A stretch of DNA of 64,000 bases, taken from contig JARKIP010000065.1 of assembly GCA_029990175.1 (NCBI GenBank), forward strand, positions 23,476,501 to 23,540,500. The letters are read 5' to 3'. The DNA is from Petunia secreta. Lineage: Eukaryota; Streptophyta; Magnoliopsida; Solanales; Solanaceae. This document shows, piece by piece, positions 1 to 10,847 of this stretch. The stretch's first letter is position 1, and each line of letters opens with the position of its first letter. The translations under genes were made by a program, and so were the position numbers. Under the pieces are notes generated by a model, which saw nothing but the letters and a program-made list of their open reading frames with translations, ran no database searches and had not been told where the DNA came from.

Positions 1-123
1 AAGCCCAAGAAGAGCAATGTACGGTCACGTTTTTAGCCCATATAATGTGCTTACTTTCTGCCGAAAAAAGTGTATAGGATGGTCAAAGGATGTCCACAAA
101 GTATACTCCATGTAGCAGCAAGT

Positions 124-310
124 AGGATTTGTTTCCTATATTAACTAGGATCTGTTTCCTCAGATTAATTAGAATTTTATTCCAATATTAATTAGGATTA
201 GTTTACCAAGTTTATTTAAGTTAATATTTACTTTTCCTAGTTTAGTTAGGATTTAGTTCCTTTTCCTATTTTATTAGGATTTTCTTTCCTAGTTGGTTTC
301 TTTTCCTATT
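124..310 (+). repeat. A/T-rich degenerate tandem repeat, ~23-24 bp unit
   Basis: Units beginning AGGATYTGTTTCC recur at 124, 147, 171 (AGAATTTTATTCC) and 194 with a 23-24 bp period, then become looser to about 310 (TTAGGATTTAGTTCC, TTAGGATTTTCTTTCC). The block lies upstream of the Tat gag, where a 5' LTR or leader is expected, so it is probably part of the U3/U5 or leader of that element. No coding potential is visible. Confidence 0.55.
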
Positions 311-1030
311 ATATGATTACTTCCTTTTTCCACGAGTTTTCAAGTGCCCTGGTTGGCCAAAAATTATTTTTTGATCAAATTTTACGTCATTATAATGAAA
401 AATTTTGTTGCAAATCTTTGAGTCTTCAACTTGAATGAATTATGGCATCCAGGTTGTGTTAGGTTTTTGAAAGCAAATTTGGCCGGATTACGAGCACTTT
501 GAGAGGGGAAATGCTCGTGGATCAGCAAGAACCTCCGGAGGACCGGTAGCCATGTCAGGATTGGATGATTCAGAATGTGTCTTGTTGGATATTTTATATG
601 TTGTACTTTATGTTGCTTTTGAACTGAACAGATGTAATTTATTCTCAATTAAGTTATTTTTTATACTCTTCTTTTAGTCGCGCTTTCTGTTCATTTGTAA
701 AAATCAATGTATGTATTTATTTAGCAATTAAAATGAAAAAAATCTTTTGTTATTTTTATGAGTCAATTTGTTTTCACCCTCTGGCCCCTCTTAAGAAAAA
801 GGAAAAAAAAAATCAAACTATACACTTGGGAATTTGGTCCAAACCACTTCGGAATGACGCATGATGAATTATAGGCTTCTAGGCGCATTCTGTTTGTGAA
901 ATGTGTTATTTTCCTAACTTGTTCTGTTTGTGTAGTATTGAGAGATTTCCAGTGATTTTGGGTTATCATTCTGGCATCAATCCGCCGTTACACAAGTAGA
1001 TCAAAATGACCTTTAACTACACTTCCAACC
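311..1030 (+). other. Non-coding leader / probable 5' LTR remnant of the Tat-like element
   Basis: No convincing reading frame. The stretch is A/T rich, includes A- and T-runs (about 720-815), and precedes the gag start at 1031. A primer-binding site could not be identified with confidence. The short GGCATCAATCCGCC segment near 973 sits at the right distance from gag but was not matched to a specific tRNA. Confidence 0.4.
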
Positions 1031-2136
1031 ATGCCATCTTACAGAGAGAGATCTGAGACTGGTGCCCAGGAACTCTTGGAACTAGAAAGCAAAAGGTTGA
1101 ACGGGGAGGTGCAAAGCTTGAAACAATTCTTTGTTGACATGCATCACACAGTAAACACGGGACAGGCACTTCTCCCCAAGCCATCCATCCTAGATGGGGT
1201 TGTACCAACAGCTATCTTGCGTGCACCGGGCACATCTACGGCACCTGAGGATCCGACATATCCTACTAGTTCTGGTCTTGTCCCTGGTGTAAAAAATAAA
1301 GCTGAAGTGCGTCCTCATGCACCACCTCAACCACAGGGGCAGTATGGCCCACATTTGGCACATGTTCCAATTTTTTGGGGCCCAGCTAGGCCTACCATTG
1401 CCAGGTCTAATAGTGATCCGCATCTGCAGGTTGGGGTCTATCATTACAATCAGCCCCATGACTCTAATTTTCAACATCGTGACTCATATGATCATGGTTT
1501 CCATCACGATTCTCAGGTTGACGTTGTTCGATTAGGAAAACCAGATGATAGCGAAGATATGTGCAAAGTGCAGGGTTTAGAACAAGCATTGAGAATGATG
1601 TAGGGATATGGAGATCATGCAAACACTTCTTTCAAGGATCTTTGCCCTTACCCTGAATTACAACTATCAAAGGGGTTTGTAATCCCCAAATTTAAGCTAT
1701 ACACCGGACAGGGAGATCCAAGGGTCCATATGAAGACATACTGCAACAAAATGAAAGGAGCCGAGAAAGATAAGTAGTTGATAGCATACTTTTCTGAAAG
1801 CTTAGGAGGTCCAGCTGCTGAATTGTTCATAAAGCAGGATGTAACCAATGGCCAGCATTTGAGGACATGGCAAAGGCATTTTATGATCTGTACATGTACC
1901 ACATTGAAGTCGTGCTAGATCGATACTCTTTGGATGCAATAAAAAAGAAGCCTAGTGAAAGCTTCAGGGAATATGCTCTCAGATGGCGTGAACAGGCCAC
2001 TCGAGTGAGCTTTGCGATCCCGGATGAAGACATGGTTCGATTATTCATTGAAGCTCAAGATGAGGCAGTCTATGGTGCCCTGATTACCGCCTTTGCGAAA
2101 CCATTTAGTGAATCGTCAAGATGGGAGAGATGGTAG
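1031..2136 (+). pseudogene. Tat-like Gag (decayed)
   Basis: An open segment of 190 codons starts at 1031 and ends at a TAG at 1601-1603. Gag-like sequence then continues through 1604-1866 with another in-frame stop and resumes in 1867-2136. The latter part contains the retrotransposon-Gag signature (F..LY.YH.EVVLDRYSL...K..ESFREYALRWREQATRV), matching the Retrotrans_gag type capsid domain of plant Gypsy elements. The first part is proline/histidine rich like the N-terminal Gag tail. Gag would form the virus-like particle in the cytoplasm. The copy is broken by at least two stops and is not functional. Confidence 0.75.
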
Positions 2137-3502
2137 AGAGAGGAGTGAAATTTCGCAAGATTGTGAGCCAGACCGCAGTGTAGTCGACTACACAGGCTGT
2201 GTAGATTGGGGCAACAATCTTTGGTAAGAAGAAGAAAGAAGATGTCGCCATGGTAGGGAAAGGTCAGCGAAAGTTGAATGAGGAGCTATACAGTCAACCT
2301 AATTCATACCAAGCTCCACAAATACCCCCATCAGAACACTACTACCGACCACAAAATGCGCAATACTCCATACTTACACCCCAATACTCTGTACATGCAG
2401 CGCAGCCATTTGCTCCAACATCCTCTCCATAATGGCGCGTGCCAGCCCCACAGCCTATGTATCCCACTTATCAAGCCTCACATAACTAATATGAGGCTCC
2501 ACCGAACCCTACCTACTGATCAAGAGGTCCCGCATGCTTTCGTCCAAGAGCTGTATTCAAAAAGGCTCGAGAAGAGAAGAAGAAAGAGTTCACACCAATT
2601 AGGGAATCTTACACAAGTATATTTAAGAAATTGCAAGCTTTGGACATGATAAAGCCAATACAAGGAAACATGAATCCTCTCGGGAAAGTGGACCATTCTC
2701 GGTATTGCGCATACCACTCTAGCGCACCAGGGCATGATACAGAGGATTTCTATTATCTGAAAAGAGTAGTGCAGGATCTGATCGACAATAACCAAATCTT
2801 GATTGAAGATGCAGAAACACCAAACATTAATCACAATCCTTTGCCGATCCACGACGTACAGATGGTGGATATATATGAAGGGGGATCTCAATATGAATCC
2901 GCAAGGCCAATAGTATCAGCCGATGCTATATCATATGAGGTGGAAAAGATGCATATAACAACAAAACCAATTCCTTCGGTTGTGTTGGGGAAAGTAAGGC
3001 ATCCTATCCAGCTGAATTAGTCGATTTTGACATTGAAAAGGGCTATTGAGAAATAGGAAGAACCATTTGAGAAACAAAAGTTAGTGATCAAAAGGACCCA
3101 TAGAAATAAAGGGGAAGCAAATTTTATTGTCAAACCAAAGTTGGTTATCAGAAGGGAACCCTGTGAAGATGACCAGAACAGGTTGTGTGAGCCTATTGCC
3201 ATTAAGAGCGCACCTCAGATTCTTATAACCAATACTGATACTGTCCCATGGAATTATGACAAGGAAATAGTGACATACAAGGGAAAAGAAGTTGTTGCAG
3301 AAAGAACGCATGTGGGTGGTGTAGATCGTTTTGGGCGGTACTTTACCCTAGAAGAGTTAAGAAATGCAAAGCAAGCTAGAGAAAATTGGGGCCCAATCAA
3401 AGAACCTGTCACTGAGAAAGAGGCAGAAGAATTTTTGAAAAAGATGAAAGTGCAAGATTACTCTATTTTGGAGCAGCTCAGGAGACCCCTGCTCAAATTT
3501 CT
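2137..3502 (+). pseudogene. Gag C-terminal/CCHC-like spacer of Tat-like element
   Basis: Short open pieces (2250-2432, 2631-3020, 3084-3502) in changing frames carry a C-terminal Gag spacer. The middle piece holds a CAYHSSAPGHDTEDFYYLK segment, the CxxH...GHxTExC-like zinc-binding motif usual for Tat elements but with the last cysteine replaced. Proline/glutamine/tyrosine-rich linker precedes it. Function would be nucleic-acid binding in the particle. Frame changes show the copy is dead. Confidence 0.6.
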
Positions 3503-4030
3503 TTGTTGTTTTTGCTGATGCATTCTGAGACACATCGTCATGCCCTGTTAAAAATCCTGAATGAAGTTCATGTGTCTGAAAAAATAATTGTTGGCAATTT
3601 AGAGGTCGTTGCCAGTCGTATCTTTGAATTTAACATGATCACTTTCACTGATGAAGAATTATCTATGGAAGGCATGGGCCACAACAAAGCACTGCATCTG
3701 ATTGTTAAATGTGATAACTTTTTCATCACAAGGGTACTGGTTGATGGTGGGTCCGGTGTAAACATCTGTCTATTGTCCACCCTGAAAAGATTGAAAGTCA
3801 ACATGGTCAAAATTTTGACCAACACCATGAGTATCCGTGCTTTTGATGGAGAAAAACAAAAATCGATCGGTGAGATAGAATTGATACTGACAATCGAGCC
3901 TGTGGATTTTGCTATTGATTTCCAAGTTTTTGATATGGATTCATCCTACAATTTGTTGTTGGGAAGACCGTGGATCCATATGGCAGGCGCAGTGTTGTCA
4001 ACCTTACACCAAACATTGAAGTTTGAATAG
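3503..4030 (+). pseudogene. Tat-like retroviral-type aspartic protease
   Basis: Open frame of 175 codons. It contains the flap-upstream sequence VLVDGGSGVNIC at about 3736-3771, where the usual active-site D-S/T-G reads D-G-G, and ends with LLLGRPWIHMAGAVLSTLHQ, the C-terminal ALLG.PW-like protease motif of Ty3/Gypsy proteins. It would process the Gag-Pol polyprotein. The DGG active-site change could mean inactivity. The frame is separated by stops from both neighbours. Confidence 0.75.
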
Positions 4031-4039
4031 AATCATGAG

Positions 4040-4318
4040 ATGATCATGGTACACGGAGAGGGAGATTTGTCAATCTACAAGGATCCATCCATTCCAGTTA
4101 TTGAGGTCACAAATAATATCCCAACTCTGATGTACCAAGTCTTTGAAGCAGTCCATGTGGAGGAGGTTCTTGAAGGAAAGCCTTTGCCCCAAGCAAGATT
4201 TTCAGAAACAGCAGTCATAATGGCTACAGAAATGTTGATGCACGGTTTCCAACCCGGGAAAGGTCTTGGAGTGTCACTACAAGGAATGTCTCATCCAATT
4301 AATCTACTTGGGATTTGA
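4040..4318 (+). pseudogene. G-patch-like segment downstream of protease
   Basis: A short frame carries ATEMLMHGFQPGKGLGVSLQ, which matches the G-patch pattern (glycine-rich GxxxGxGLG). A G-patch between protease and RT is seen in some plant Tat-lineage elements and is usually linked to RNA binding. Here the frame ends in TGA at 4316-4318. Identification rests on the glycine spacing only, so confidence is moderate. Confidence 0.6.
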
Positions 4319-5203
4319 GGTACTTGGGGTCTGGGATACAAACCCACAACTACAGACAGAGAAAAAGCTAGGAAGATAAGGAAACATGAATGGTTCCTTG
4401 AGAAGCTGGTCCTTGCCTCGCTCAATTTTTTACGAGGCCTAACAGCGGCAAGTCTGTTTCAAAAAATACTGAAGAGGCTGAAGAACAAAAGAAGTTTTTG
4501 TCAGATCTGAGGCACATCTTTTGCATCAACATGGTGCAGACTGGGGAAGGACGTAGCAATGCAGAAATCCAGGACATTGGCCCTGATATGAAGCTGAACA
4601 ACTGGGAAGCCACGCCTCTCCCCACTACGAGGGGCTATTGGTAGCAAATTTTTTTTATCCTTTCTGTATACATGGTTATTCTAAGGGTTGTAATCCAAGT
4701 ATATTTATTTTTCTCGTTATGATGTCAAACCCTTTTGTCTTTCAAATTCAATGAAAAGTAAGACACGCTTCTTGTCTCTTTATTCTATCTCTTCACTTTC
4801 CTGATTTTTGTTTCTTATTTCTTTTTGTAGCTATGTTTCTGATGACCTTAATAACATGACATACATGCTGAAATCATGCCTTGATCTTCATACACAGTTT
4901 AACTTGGTCTCGTGAATCAACCAAAAATTAAGGAAATATATGATTGGAGTGGAATTAGTATGAAGTGACAGTTGAGGAAGTAAATGACATGGAAGGGACT
5001 GATACTGAAGAGAATTCTGAGGAAGAATATGATGAAGAGGGGGCCGAGAGTGAAATATATGGGGAATTAGAACAGTTTGAAAATAAGCCCAAGCCCTGAC
5101 TGGATGACACGAAAAATATAAATCAGGAAAGTCTCGATGATGTTAGGGAAACCAAGATAAGCATGCACGCTCTACTAGAAGTGAAAATGATATAATCCAG
5201 GTT
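4319..5203 (+). other. Decayed protease-RT spacer of the Tat-like element
   Basis: No long frame. Fragments of an acidic linker are visible on the plus strand around 4970-5100 (repeated GAAGAR codons giving E/D-rich peptide), as expected between protease/G-patch and RT. No insertion boundary or repeat was recognised here. Confidence 0.45.
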
Positions 5204-5914
5204 TTGCTTGACTATAGAGACGTATTTGCTTGGTCGTATGATGATATGCCCGGAATAAACATAGATTTGGTGGTTTACAAGTTGCCAATTAATCCCGGTT
5301 TCCCTCCCGTCAAGCAGCTTCAGAGAAAACTCAAGACAGATATGAGCAAGAAAATCCATGATGAAATCATGAAGCAACTATCTGCAAAGGTGATTCAATC
5401 GCTTAAATATTCCACCTGGTTGGCTAATGTCGTGCCAGTTCCCAAGAAGGACGGGAAGACACAGATTTATGTTGACTATTGAGATTTGAATAAGGCCAGT
5501 CCCAAGGATAATTTCCCGTTGCCTAATATTCACATTCTCATAGACAATTGTGCCAAACACGAGATCCAATCTTTCGGATTGCTATGCTGGATATCAACAG
5601 ATATTAGTGGATGAAGATGATGTAGAAAAGACAACATTCATAACAGGGTCATGCCGTTTGGGTTAAAGAATGCTGAGGCAACATACATGATAGCCATGAC
5701 AACTGTCTTCCTCGACATGATAAAAAAAATTGAGGTATATGTGGATGATGTGATAGTTAAATCAAGAATGTCGGAGGAACATGTTAAAGACCTCAAGAAA
5801 TTCTTTGAAAGGCTTAGAAGATACAATTTGAAATTGAATCCAGCTAAGTTTACATTTGGCGTTCCAGGTGGAAAGTTGTTGGGTTTCATTGCCAACAGAC
5901 GGGTATTGAGTTAG
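5204..5914 (+). pseudogene. Tat-like reverse transcriptase
   Basis: The N-terminal part (5204-5482) has the conserved entry DVFAWSYDDMPGI and VPVPKKDGK motifs and ends in TGA. The palm continues after a frame break at 5651-5914 with MPFGLKNAEATY and the catalytic YVDD box at 5738-5749 followed by VIVKSR. Three catalytic aspartates would make cDNA from element RNA. The region between 5483 and 5650 is frameshifted. The YVDDVIVKS form fits Tat/Ogre-type RTs. Not functional because of the breaks. Confidence 0.85.
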
Positions 5915-5973
5915 ATCCTACAAAGACCAAAGCTATACCAGAGTTGCCTCCGCCAAGGAAAAAGAAATAAGTC

Positions 5974-6417
5974 ATGAATTTCCTCGGGAGAATGAACTAC
6001 ATCAGTAGGTTCATCACTCAACTCACCACAACTTGTGAGCCAATCTTCAAGCTGTTACAGAAAGATACTGCAGTCAAGTGGACTGAGGAATGCCAAGCGG
6101 CCTTTGAACAAATCAAGCAATACTTGTCAAATCCACCTGTGTTGGTCACACTGGAGCCCGACCGACCTTTGTTCCTATACTTGTCAGTGATGGACAATTT
6201 ATTTGGATGTGTACTAGGGCAACATGATGCCACAGGCAAGAAAGAGCAGGCCATTTACTACTTGAGCAAGAAGTTCATGAATTATGAAGTCAAGTACACT
6301 TTGCTGGAAAGAACAGGTTGTGCCCTCACTTGGGTAGCACAAAAGTTTAGGCATTATTTATTGTCATACACTACTTACCTTATATCGTGGATGGACCCAC
6401 TCGAGTACATTTTGTAG
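5974..6417 (+). pseudogene. First RNase H domain of Tat-like Pol
   Basis: Starts with the RT-RNase H connection (NFLGRMNYISRFI), then the PLFLYLSV...FGCVLGQ strand that usually reads LYLAvS..a..avL in Tat elements, and YYLSKKF...Y...ER. This corresponds to the classical but often degenerate RNase H of Ty3/Gypsy Pol. A TAG at 6415-6417 ends the frame. It follows RT after about 60 bases of broken sequence. Confidence 0.75.
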
Positions 6418-6423
6418 AAGCCG

Positions 6424-7210
6424 ATGCCCACAGGGAGGCTCGCCAATTGGAAAATATTACTCACAGAGTTTGACATAGTCTACGTCATCAGAGCTGTAAT
6501 GAAAGCCCAGGCTTTGGCCTATCATTTGGCCGAGAATCCGGTGGATGATGAGTGTGAACCTCTCAAGACATACTTTCCGGACAAAGAGATGGACATAATT
6601 GAAGAATTTTTCTCTAAAGATGATCATTACTGGAAGATTTACTGGAAGCTATATTTTCTATGGGGCCTCTAACTCCAAAGGTGATGGTATCAGGGCTGTT
6701 CTCATATCTCCGACAGGGCATTATTATCTGGCAGCTGCACAACTTCATTTTTTGTGCACCAATAACACAACCAAATATGAAGCTTGTATCATGGGTCTAC
6801 ACAGGGCGATAGACATGAACATCAAAGAACTTCTTGTGCTCGAAGATTTCGACTAACTGATACATCCAATCAAGGGTGAATGGGAGACTAGAGATGGGAA
6901 ACTCATCATGTATAAGTAGTGTCTGGAAGATCTTTGTCAGAGATTTGATTCTATTGAATTTAGGAACTTCCGAAGAATGCACAATGAATTGGCTGATGCT
7001 TTGGCTACATTAGCATCAATGATCAATCATACTGACAAAACTCACATTGATCAGCTTGAGATTTAAGTCTTGCATCAACATGCATATTGCAACATGGTCA
7101 AAGAAGAACATGATGGCAAGCCATAGTACCTGGACATCAAAAACTACATCAAGAATGGAGAGTACCGGGTACTGGCTGAGAGCAATCAGAAAAGAACCCT
7201 CCGTCCACTG
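6424..7210 (+). pseudogene. Second (archaeal-type) RNase H and pre-integrase spacer, truncated
   Basis: After a connector (6424-6672) a second RNase H appears in another frame: GASNSKGDGIRAVLISPTGH at about 6665-6720, then NNTTKYEACIMGL (the E-containing helix) and, after a stop, NELADALATLAS near 6985-7020 (the terminal D). A duplicate RNase H is the hallmark of Tat-lineage elements. The following spacer (about 7130-7205) is the segment that precedes integrase. It stops abruptly at the LTR fragment starting near 7211. Confidence 0.75.
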
Positions 7211-7803
7211 GCAAATTTGAGCCCGAGGACAAAGTGACCGAACACCAACCCTTGGCGCTGAGCAGCACTAAGCCGGACACTACAATTGTGTCCGAAGTTA
7301 AGTGAGCGCCCGATGATAAATGTGTTCGAGCAAGCAACCGAGTATCAAAGTCAAGGCTGCCGAACACTCACTTATTCAGTCCTGCGTGGCTTGTTTTTAT
7401 TGGTCACTTGTGACCCATTTTACTAGTTTACCCTTAGTATTCCTTATATAAACCTTGTTCCAATTTATTTGTAGAAGTTAACCTAGATTTTGATGAATAT
7501 TGAATGAAATTGCCGAGAGCATTTCCTTTTGTCTCAGATGTGAGCAAACCGCGACGTGGGCTTTTGGACTTGTGGCTTTCAATGATTCCGATTGAACATT
7601 CCTCTTTGATCATTCAGTTTTTGCAAGAAGCAATGTTCTCTTGAGGATTTTTGCATAGTTTTGGTGCTCTTTCCTTCTACTTGGATCGTACCGAGACTAG
7701 TCCTCGGTGCCGTTCAAGCAAGAAAAGCTGCGTCTGGCTTTTATCTTGTTTATCATTTTCGGTGTTTACCTCGGTTGCTAAGCTACCAAGTTAGCTTGCA
7801 CCA
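7211..7803 (+). repeat. 5' LTR (truncated) of the 7.2-13.0 kb element
   Basis: Aligns base for base with 12423-13015 (3' LTR) and with 61876-62525. Homology starts at CAAATTTGAG and ends at GCTTGCACCA. The first ~185 bases of the LTR (TGATGCAG...) are absent. A TATA box lies at 7444-7451. Confidence 0.85.
7444..7451 (+). promoter_or_regulatory. LTR TATA box (TATATAAA)
   Basis: TATATAAA in the same LTR position as 12657-12664 and 62163-62170, followed by ACCTTGTTCC. Likely the U3 core promoter that sets the R region start. Confidence 0.7.
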
Positions 7804-7806
7804 TCT

Positions 7807-7818
7807 TGGTATCTGAGC
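7807..7818 (+). other. Primer-binding site (initiator tRNA-Met type)
   Basis: TGGTATCTGAGC, three bases after the LTR end. It matches the plant iMet tRNA 3' end complement (TGGTATCAGAGC) at 11 of 12 bases. Confidence 0.8.
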
Positions 7819-8357
7819 ACGGTTTGGGATTGTTCTTACAACCCCAATCCTGTTATTTATTTTGTTTTCATGCGTTTGTGTTTTTTGTTTCAGTTTCAAG
7901 TTCCTGTGTAGGTGTTTGTTGTTGTGTTGTTATCTTATAAAAAAAAACAAGAGTAAAAAAATAAAATTCAAAAATTTGTTGTTGGTTGGTTGTTTGAATC
8001 GAAAAACCTCAGATTCGTAATCCCCATCGTCTAAGGAATCCAACGAGTACCTGTCCTACGCGATTGATGACTAGGGTTTCTCAACGTTATTTTGATATGT
8101 TCTTGACGATTGGTGGTGTTGATATCGAACCCAGTTGATTTTGGTTTTTATCGTTGAAGACTGGTGGTTCTTGTTTGATTTGGGTTGTGTTTTGCGTTAA
8201 AAATCCGAAGTTCTGTGATTGAGCCACGGTCCGTATGCCGGAAACTTGTTACATTGTAGCAGTGTACGGACGAAGTGAAGTTTTCTTAGCTCGAACTTCT
8301 GGAATTGATTCCCTCCGAAGTTGAAAGACACCGGAGTGAAAGGCAACCCAAGTTCGA
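7819..8357 (+). other. Leader of the CRM-like element with conserved hairpin; ends at an internal deletion
   Basis: Non-coding. Aligns with 62541-63080 of the 61.7 kb element. It contains an inverted repeat, GTCCGTAT (8229-8236) with GTACGGAC (8264-8271). The leader homology (ACCGGAGTGAAAG...) stops near 8350 and the sequence jumps directly into the middle of gag. The end of the leader, the gag start and the N-terminal half of Gag are therefore deleted. Confidence 0.7.
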
Positions 8358-8963
8358 ATGGCCTTGGATATGGAAGAGGAGGACAAAGAACAAGCTGTTG
8401 TTCGATTCAAGAATGTGTTGGGTCGAGATGTAGCCTACCAATTGAGATTTCAAAAGTTCCGATGTCCATTTGAAGTGTATGAAGCTGCAGTTGAAGCTGA
8501 GAAACGACTTAAGGAGGAGAAGTCCAACCATTACCGGAGTACAATTACTACCCCGGTAAGTAAACCGAAGGAGTGGAAGAGCCCGAACACTAGTGGCACC
8601 AATGCAAATCGAGAAGTGAAAAAGACTTATGAAAAACCGACGCCAAATGTGGGAGGTAACTCTAAGACTCAGTTGAATACTCCATCATCTTCTTCTAACC
8701 AATGCCACAAGTGTAAAGGATATGGACATTTTTCTAGAGATTGTCCTACTCGGAAGGCCATAATTCTTATCGATGGAAAACCCTACGAGCAGGATAGTGA
8801 ACCCGAAGAGGAGAAAAGGGATGAAGGGGAATTGACTCCCGAGGATGAAGATGCGGTCGAGAATGATGATCCTCGAGCATTCCTTGTTGTGAGGAGGAGC
8901 TTGAGTGTAATGTTTGCCGAGGACAGTGAAAATATACAACGAGAGAACCTGTTTTCATGCTAG
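8358..8963 (+). pseudogene. C-terminal half of CRM-like Gag with zinc knuckle
   Basis: 201-codon frame beginning MALDMEEEDKEQAVVRFKNVL, which aligns with the middle of the Gag proteins at 50.8-48.8 and 57.6-55.9 kb (RMALDMDTEDEEQAVIRFMNGL in those). A CCHC knuckle, CHKCKGYGHFSRDC, lies near residues 115-128, followed by an acidic stretch. Nucleocapsid function would be RNA binding. The apparent ATG is an internal Gag methionine produced by the leader-gag deletion. The frame ends at a TAG at 8961-8963, and protease continues in another frame. Confidence 0.8.
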
Positions 8964-9505
8964 ATGCCATGTCATGGGTGTGGTCTGCTCTATGATTGTT
9001 AGACTCCGGTAGTTGTGCTAATGTCGTTAGTCAAACATTAGTTTCCAAATTGAAGTTACCCACCTTAAAGCATCCGAACCCATATCGGTTGCAATGGCTT
9101 AATGAATGTGGTGAACTAAAAGTTGTGAAACAAGCGTTGATTAAGTTCAAAATTGGATACTACATTGATGAGCTCATGTTTGATATGGTGCCGATGCAAG
9201 CTTGCCACCTTCTATTTGGGAGGCCTTGGAAATTTGATCGGAATGTTGTACATGATGGTAGAGCTAACACTTATACTGCCATTCACGAGGGAAGCAGGTT
9301 TGTACTTAAACCGTTGGCACCAAAGAAAGTCAATGAGGACTACAAAAGAATGAAGGAGCTGAAAGAAGCAGCCAAAGCCAAAGCTCTCATCGGAGGACCA
9401 ATTGTGACCGAAGCCAAAGCCAAAGCTCCATCACCCGAAGTCAAAAACATTTGTGCAATCATGCAATCGAGTGAAATTTTATGGGCAACGACACCGGTCG
9501 AATGA
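8964..9505 (+). pseudogene. CRM-like aspartic protease
   Basis: LDSGSCANVVSQTLVSKLKLP at about 9000-9060 gives an intact D-S-G active site, followed by PYRLQWLNECGELKV and HLLFGRPWKFDRNVVHDGR, the standard protease C-terminus and linker. A shift near 8990-9000 separates it from Gag. It would cleave Gag-Pol inside particles. The frame closes at a TGA at 9503-9505 and RT follows after a further shift. Confidence 0.85.
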
Positions 9506-10184
9506 TGATTTGTCTCGTGCATAAGGGTATTATTTTAACTTTAAATGAAAATTTAACTAACGATAACCCTTTGCCTTTGTCTGTTCGTAAAGTTTTGCAG
9601 GACTTCGAGGACATGTTTCCTGAGGAAATGCCAGGTGGGTTGCCTCCATTGCGAGGAATCGAGCACCAAATAGATTTTGTACCGGGGTCACAAATCCCCA
9701 ACAAGCATGCCTACCGGTGTAACCTCGAGGACACCAAAGAGCTCCAACTGCAGGTTGATGAGTTGCTGAACAAGGGCCTTGTTTGGGAAAGTTTGAACCC
9801 TTGCACCGTTCCAGTGATCCTCGTGCCGAAGAAGGACTGAACTTGGCGAATGTGTGTGGATAGCCGAGCAGTCAACAAGATCACGGTGAAGTATCGACAT
9901 TCGATATCGAGGTTAGATGACATGCTTGATGAGCTAAGTGGTTCTTTTTGTTTTTCAAAAATTGATCTTCGGCCTGTGAACATCAGATCCAAATGATACC
10001 CGGAGACGAATGGAAAACCGCATTCAAGACCAAAAGATTTGTCTGTATGAGTGGTTGGTGATGCTTTTTGGCCTCTCCAATGCACCGAGCACGTTCATGC
10101 GCTTGATGAACCACGTGCTTAAAACCGTTCATAAATAAGTTTGTCGTTGTTTACTTTGATGACATACTTGTTTATAGTAAATCT
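9481..10184 (+). pseudogene. CRM-like reverse transcriptase
   Basis: RT N-terminus runs from about 9585 (DFEDMFPEEMPGGLPPLRGIEHQ) through RVPKKD-type motifs (VPVILVPKKD at 9810-9837), where a TGA interrupts it. After several shifts the fingers/palm (NKITVKYRH, near 9880) and the catalytic box YFDDILVYSKS (about 10150-10183) are readable. At least one stop and three frameshifts between 9838 and 10184. Confidence 0.85.
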
Positions 10185-10847
10185 GTGGATGAACTTGCCG
10201 AACACATAAGGCTTGTGCTTGAAACCCTTAGAGAAGAAAAGTTGTATGGTAACTTTAGGAAGTGTGCCTTTTGTGTTGAGCGTGTAGTCTTTCTGGGATT
10301 TGTTGTGAGTGCTAATGGTGTTGAAGTCGATGAGTCCAAAAACGAAGCCATCAAGAGTTGGCCGACTCCCACTTCGGTGACACAAGTACGAAGCTTCCAT
10401 GGCTTAGCTACCTTCTACCGAAAGTTTGTGAAAGACTTTAGCACCGTGGCAGCTCCTTTAACCGAGCTGATAAAGAAAGAAAATCCATTTGTTTGGGAAG
10501 AGTCCCAAGAGAGGGCCTTCCAAGAGTTGAAACAAAGGCTTTTTTCTGCCCCGCTGTTGCAACTCCCTGACTTCGGTAAAGCATTCGAGGTCGAGTGTGA
10601 TACATTCGGAGTTGGGATCGGTGGAGTGCTGATGCAAGAAGGAAAACCGATCGCTTACTTTAGCGAAAAGCCTAAGGGTGCAACCTTGAATTATTCGTCA
10701 TATGACAAGGAGTTGTATGCCCTCATTCGAGCACTTGCCCATTGGCAGCATTATTTGTGGCCTCGAGAGTTTTTGATTAAAAGTGATCATGAATCTTTGA
10801 AACATCTCCGAGGTCAGTTGAAATTGAACCGAAGACATGCCAAATAG
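10185..10847 (+). pseudogene. RT thumb and RNase H of CRM-like Pol
   Basis: 220-codon frame: thumb (EKLYGNFRKCAFCVERVVFLGFVVS), connection (VTQVRSFHGLATFYRKFVKDF) and RNase H with VECDTFGVGIGGVL (first D), YDKELYALIRALAHWQHYLW (E) and SDHESLKHLRGQ (D). RNase H degrades the RNA of the RNA:DNA hybrid during reverse transcription. Ends at TAG (10845-10847), where the relatives at 47.6 and 54.4 kb read tryptophan. Confidence 0.85.

Larger units (their letters stand above)
1..7210 (+). mobile_element. Degenerate Tat-like Ty3/Gypsy retrotransposon, truncated at 3' end
   Basis: Reading left to right on the plus strand I can follow gag, a CCHC-like spacer, aspartic protease, a G-patch-like segment, reverse transcriptase, a first RNase H and a second, separate RNase H. 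The order with two RNase H domains is characteristic of the Tat clade of plant Ty3/Gypsy elements (family knowledge). Every module is interrupted by stops or frameshifts, so the copy is old and dead. It ends around 7210 just after a segment homologous to the spacer that precedes integrase. The integrase and 3' LTR are missing, replaced by the LTR of the next element. The 5' LTR edge is not resolved and may lie outside the window. Confidence 0.85.

Noticed and set aside
8640..9500. Plant pararetrovirus (caulimovirid) origin for the zinc knuckle-protease block
   Set aside because: Integrase follows RNase H and LTRs, PBS and PPT are present, so this is a Ty3/Gypsy element.
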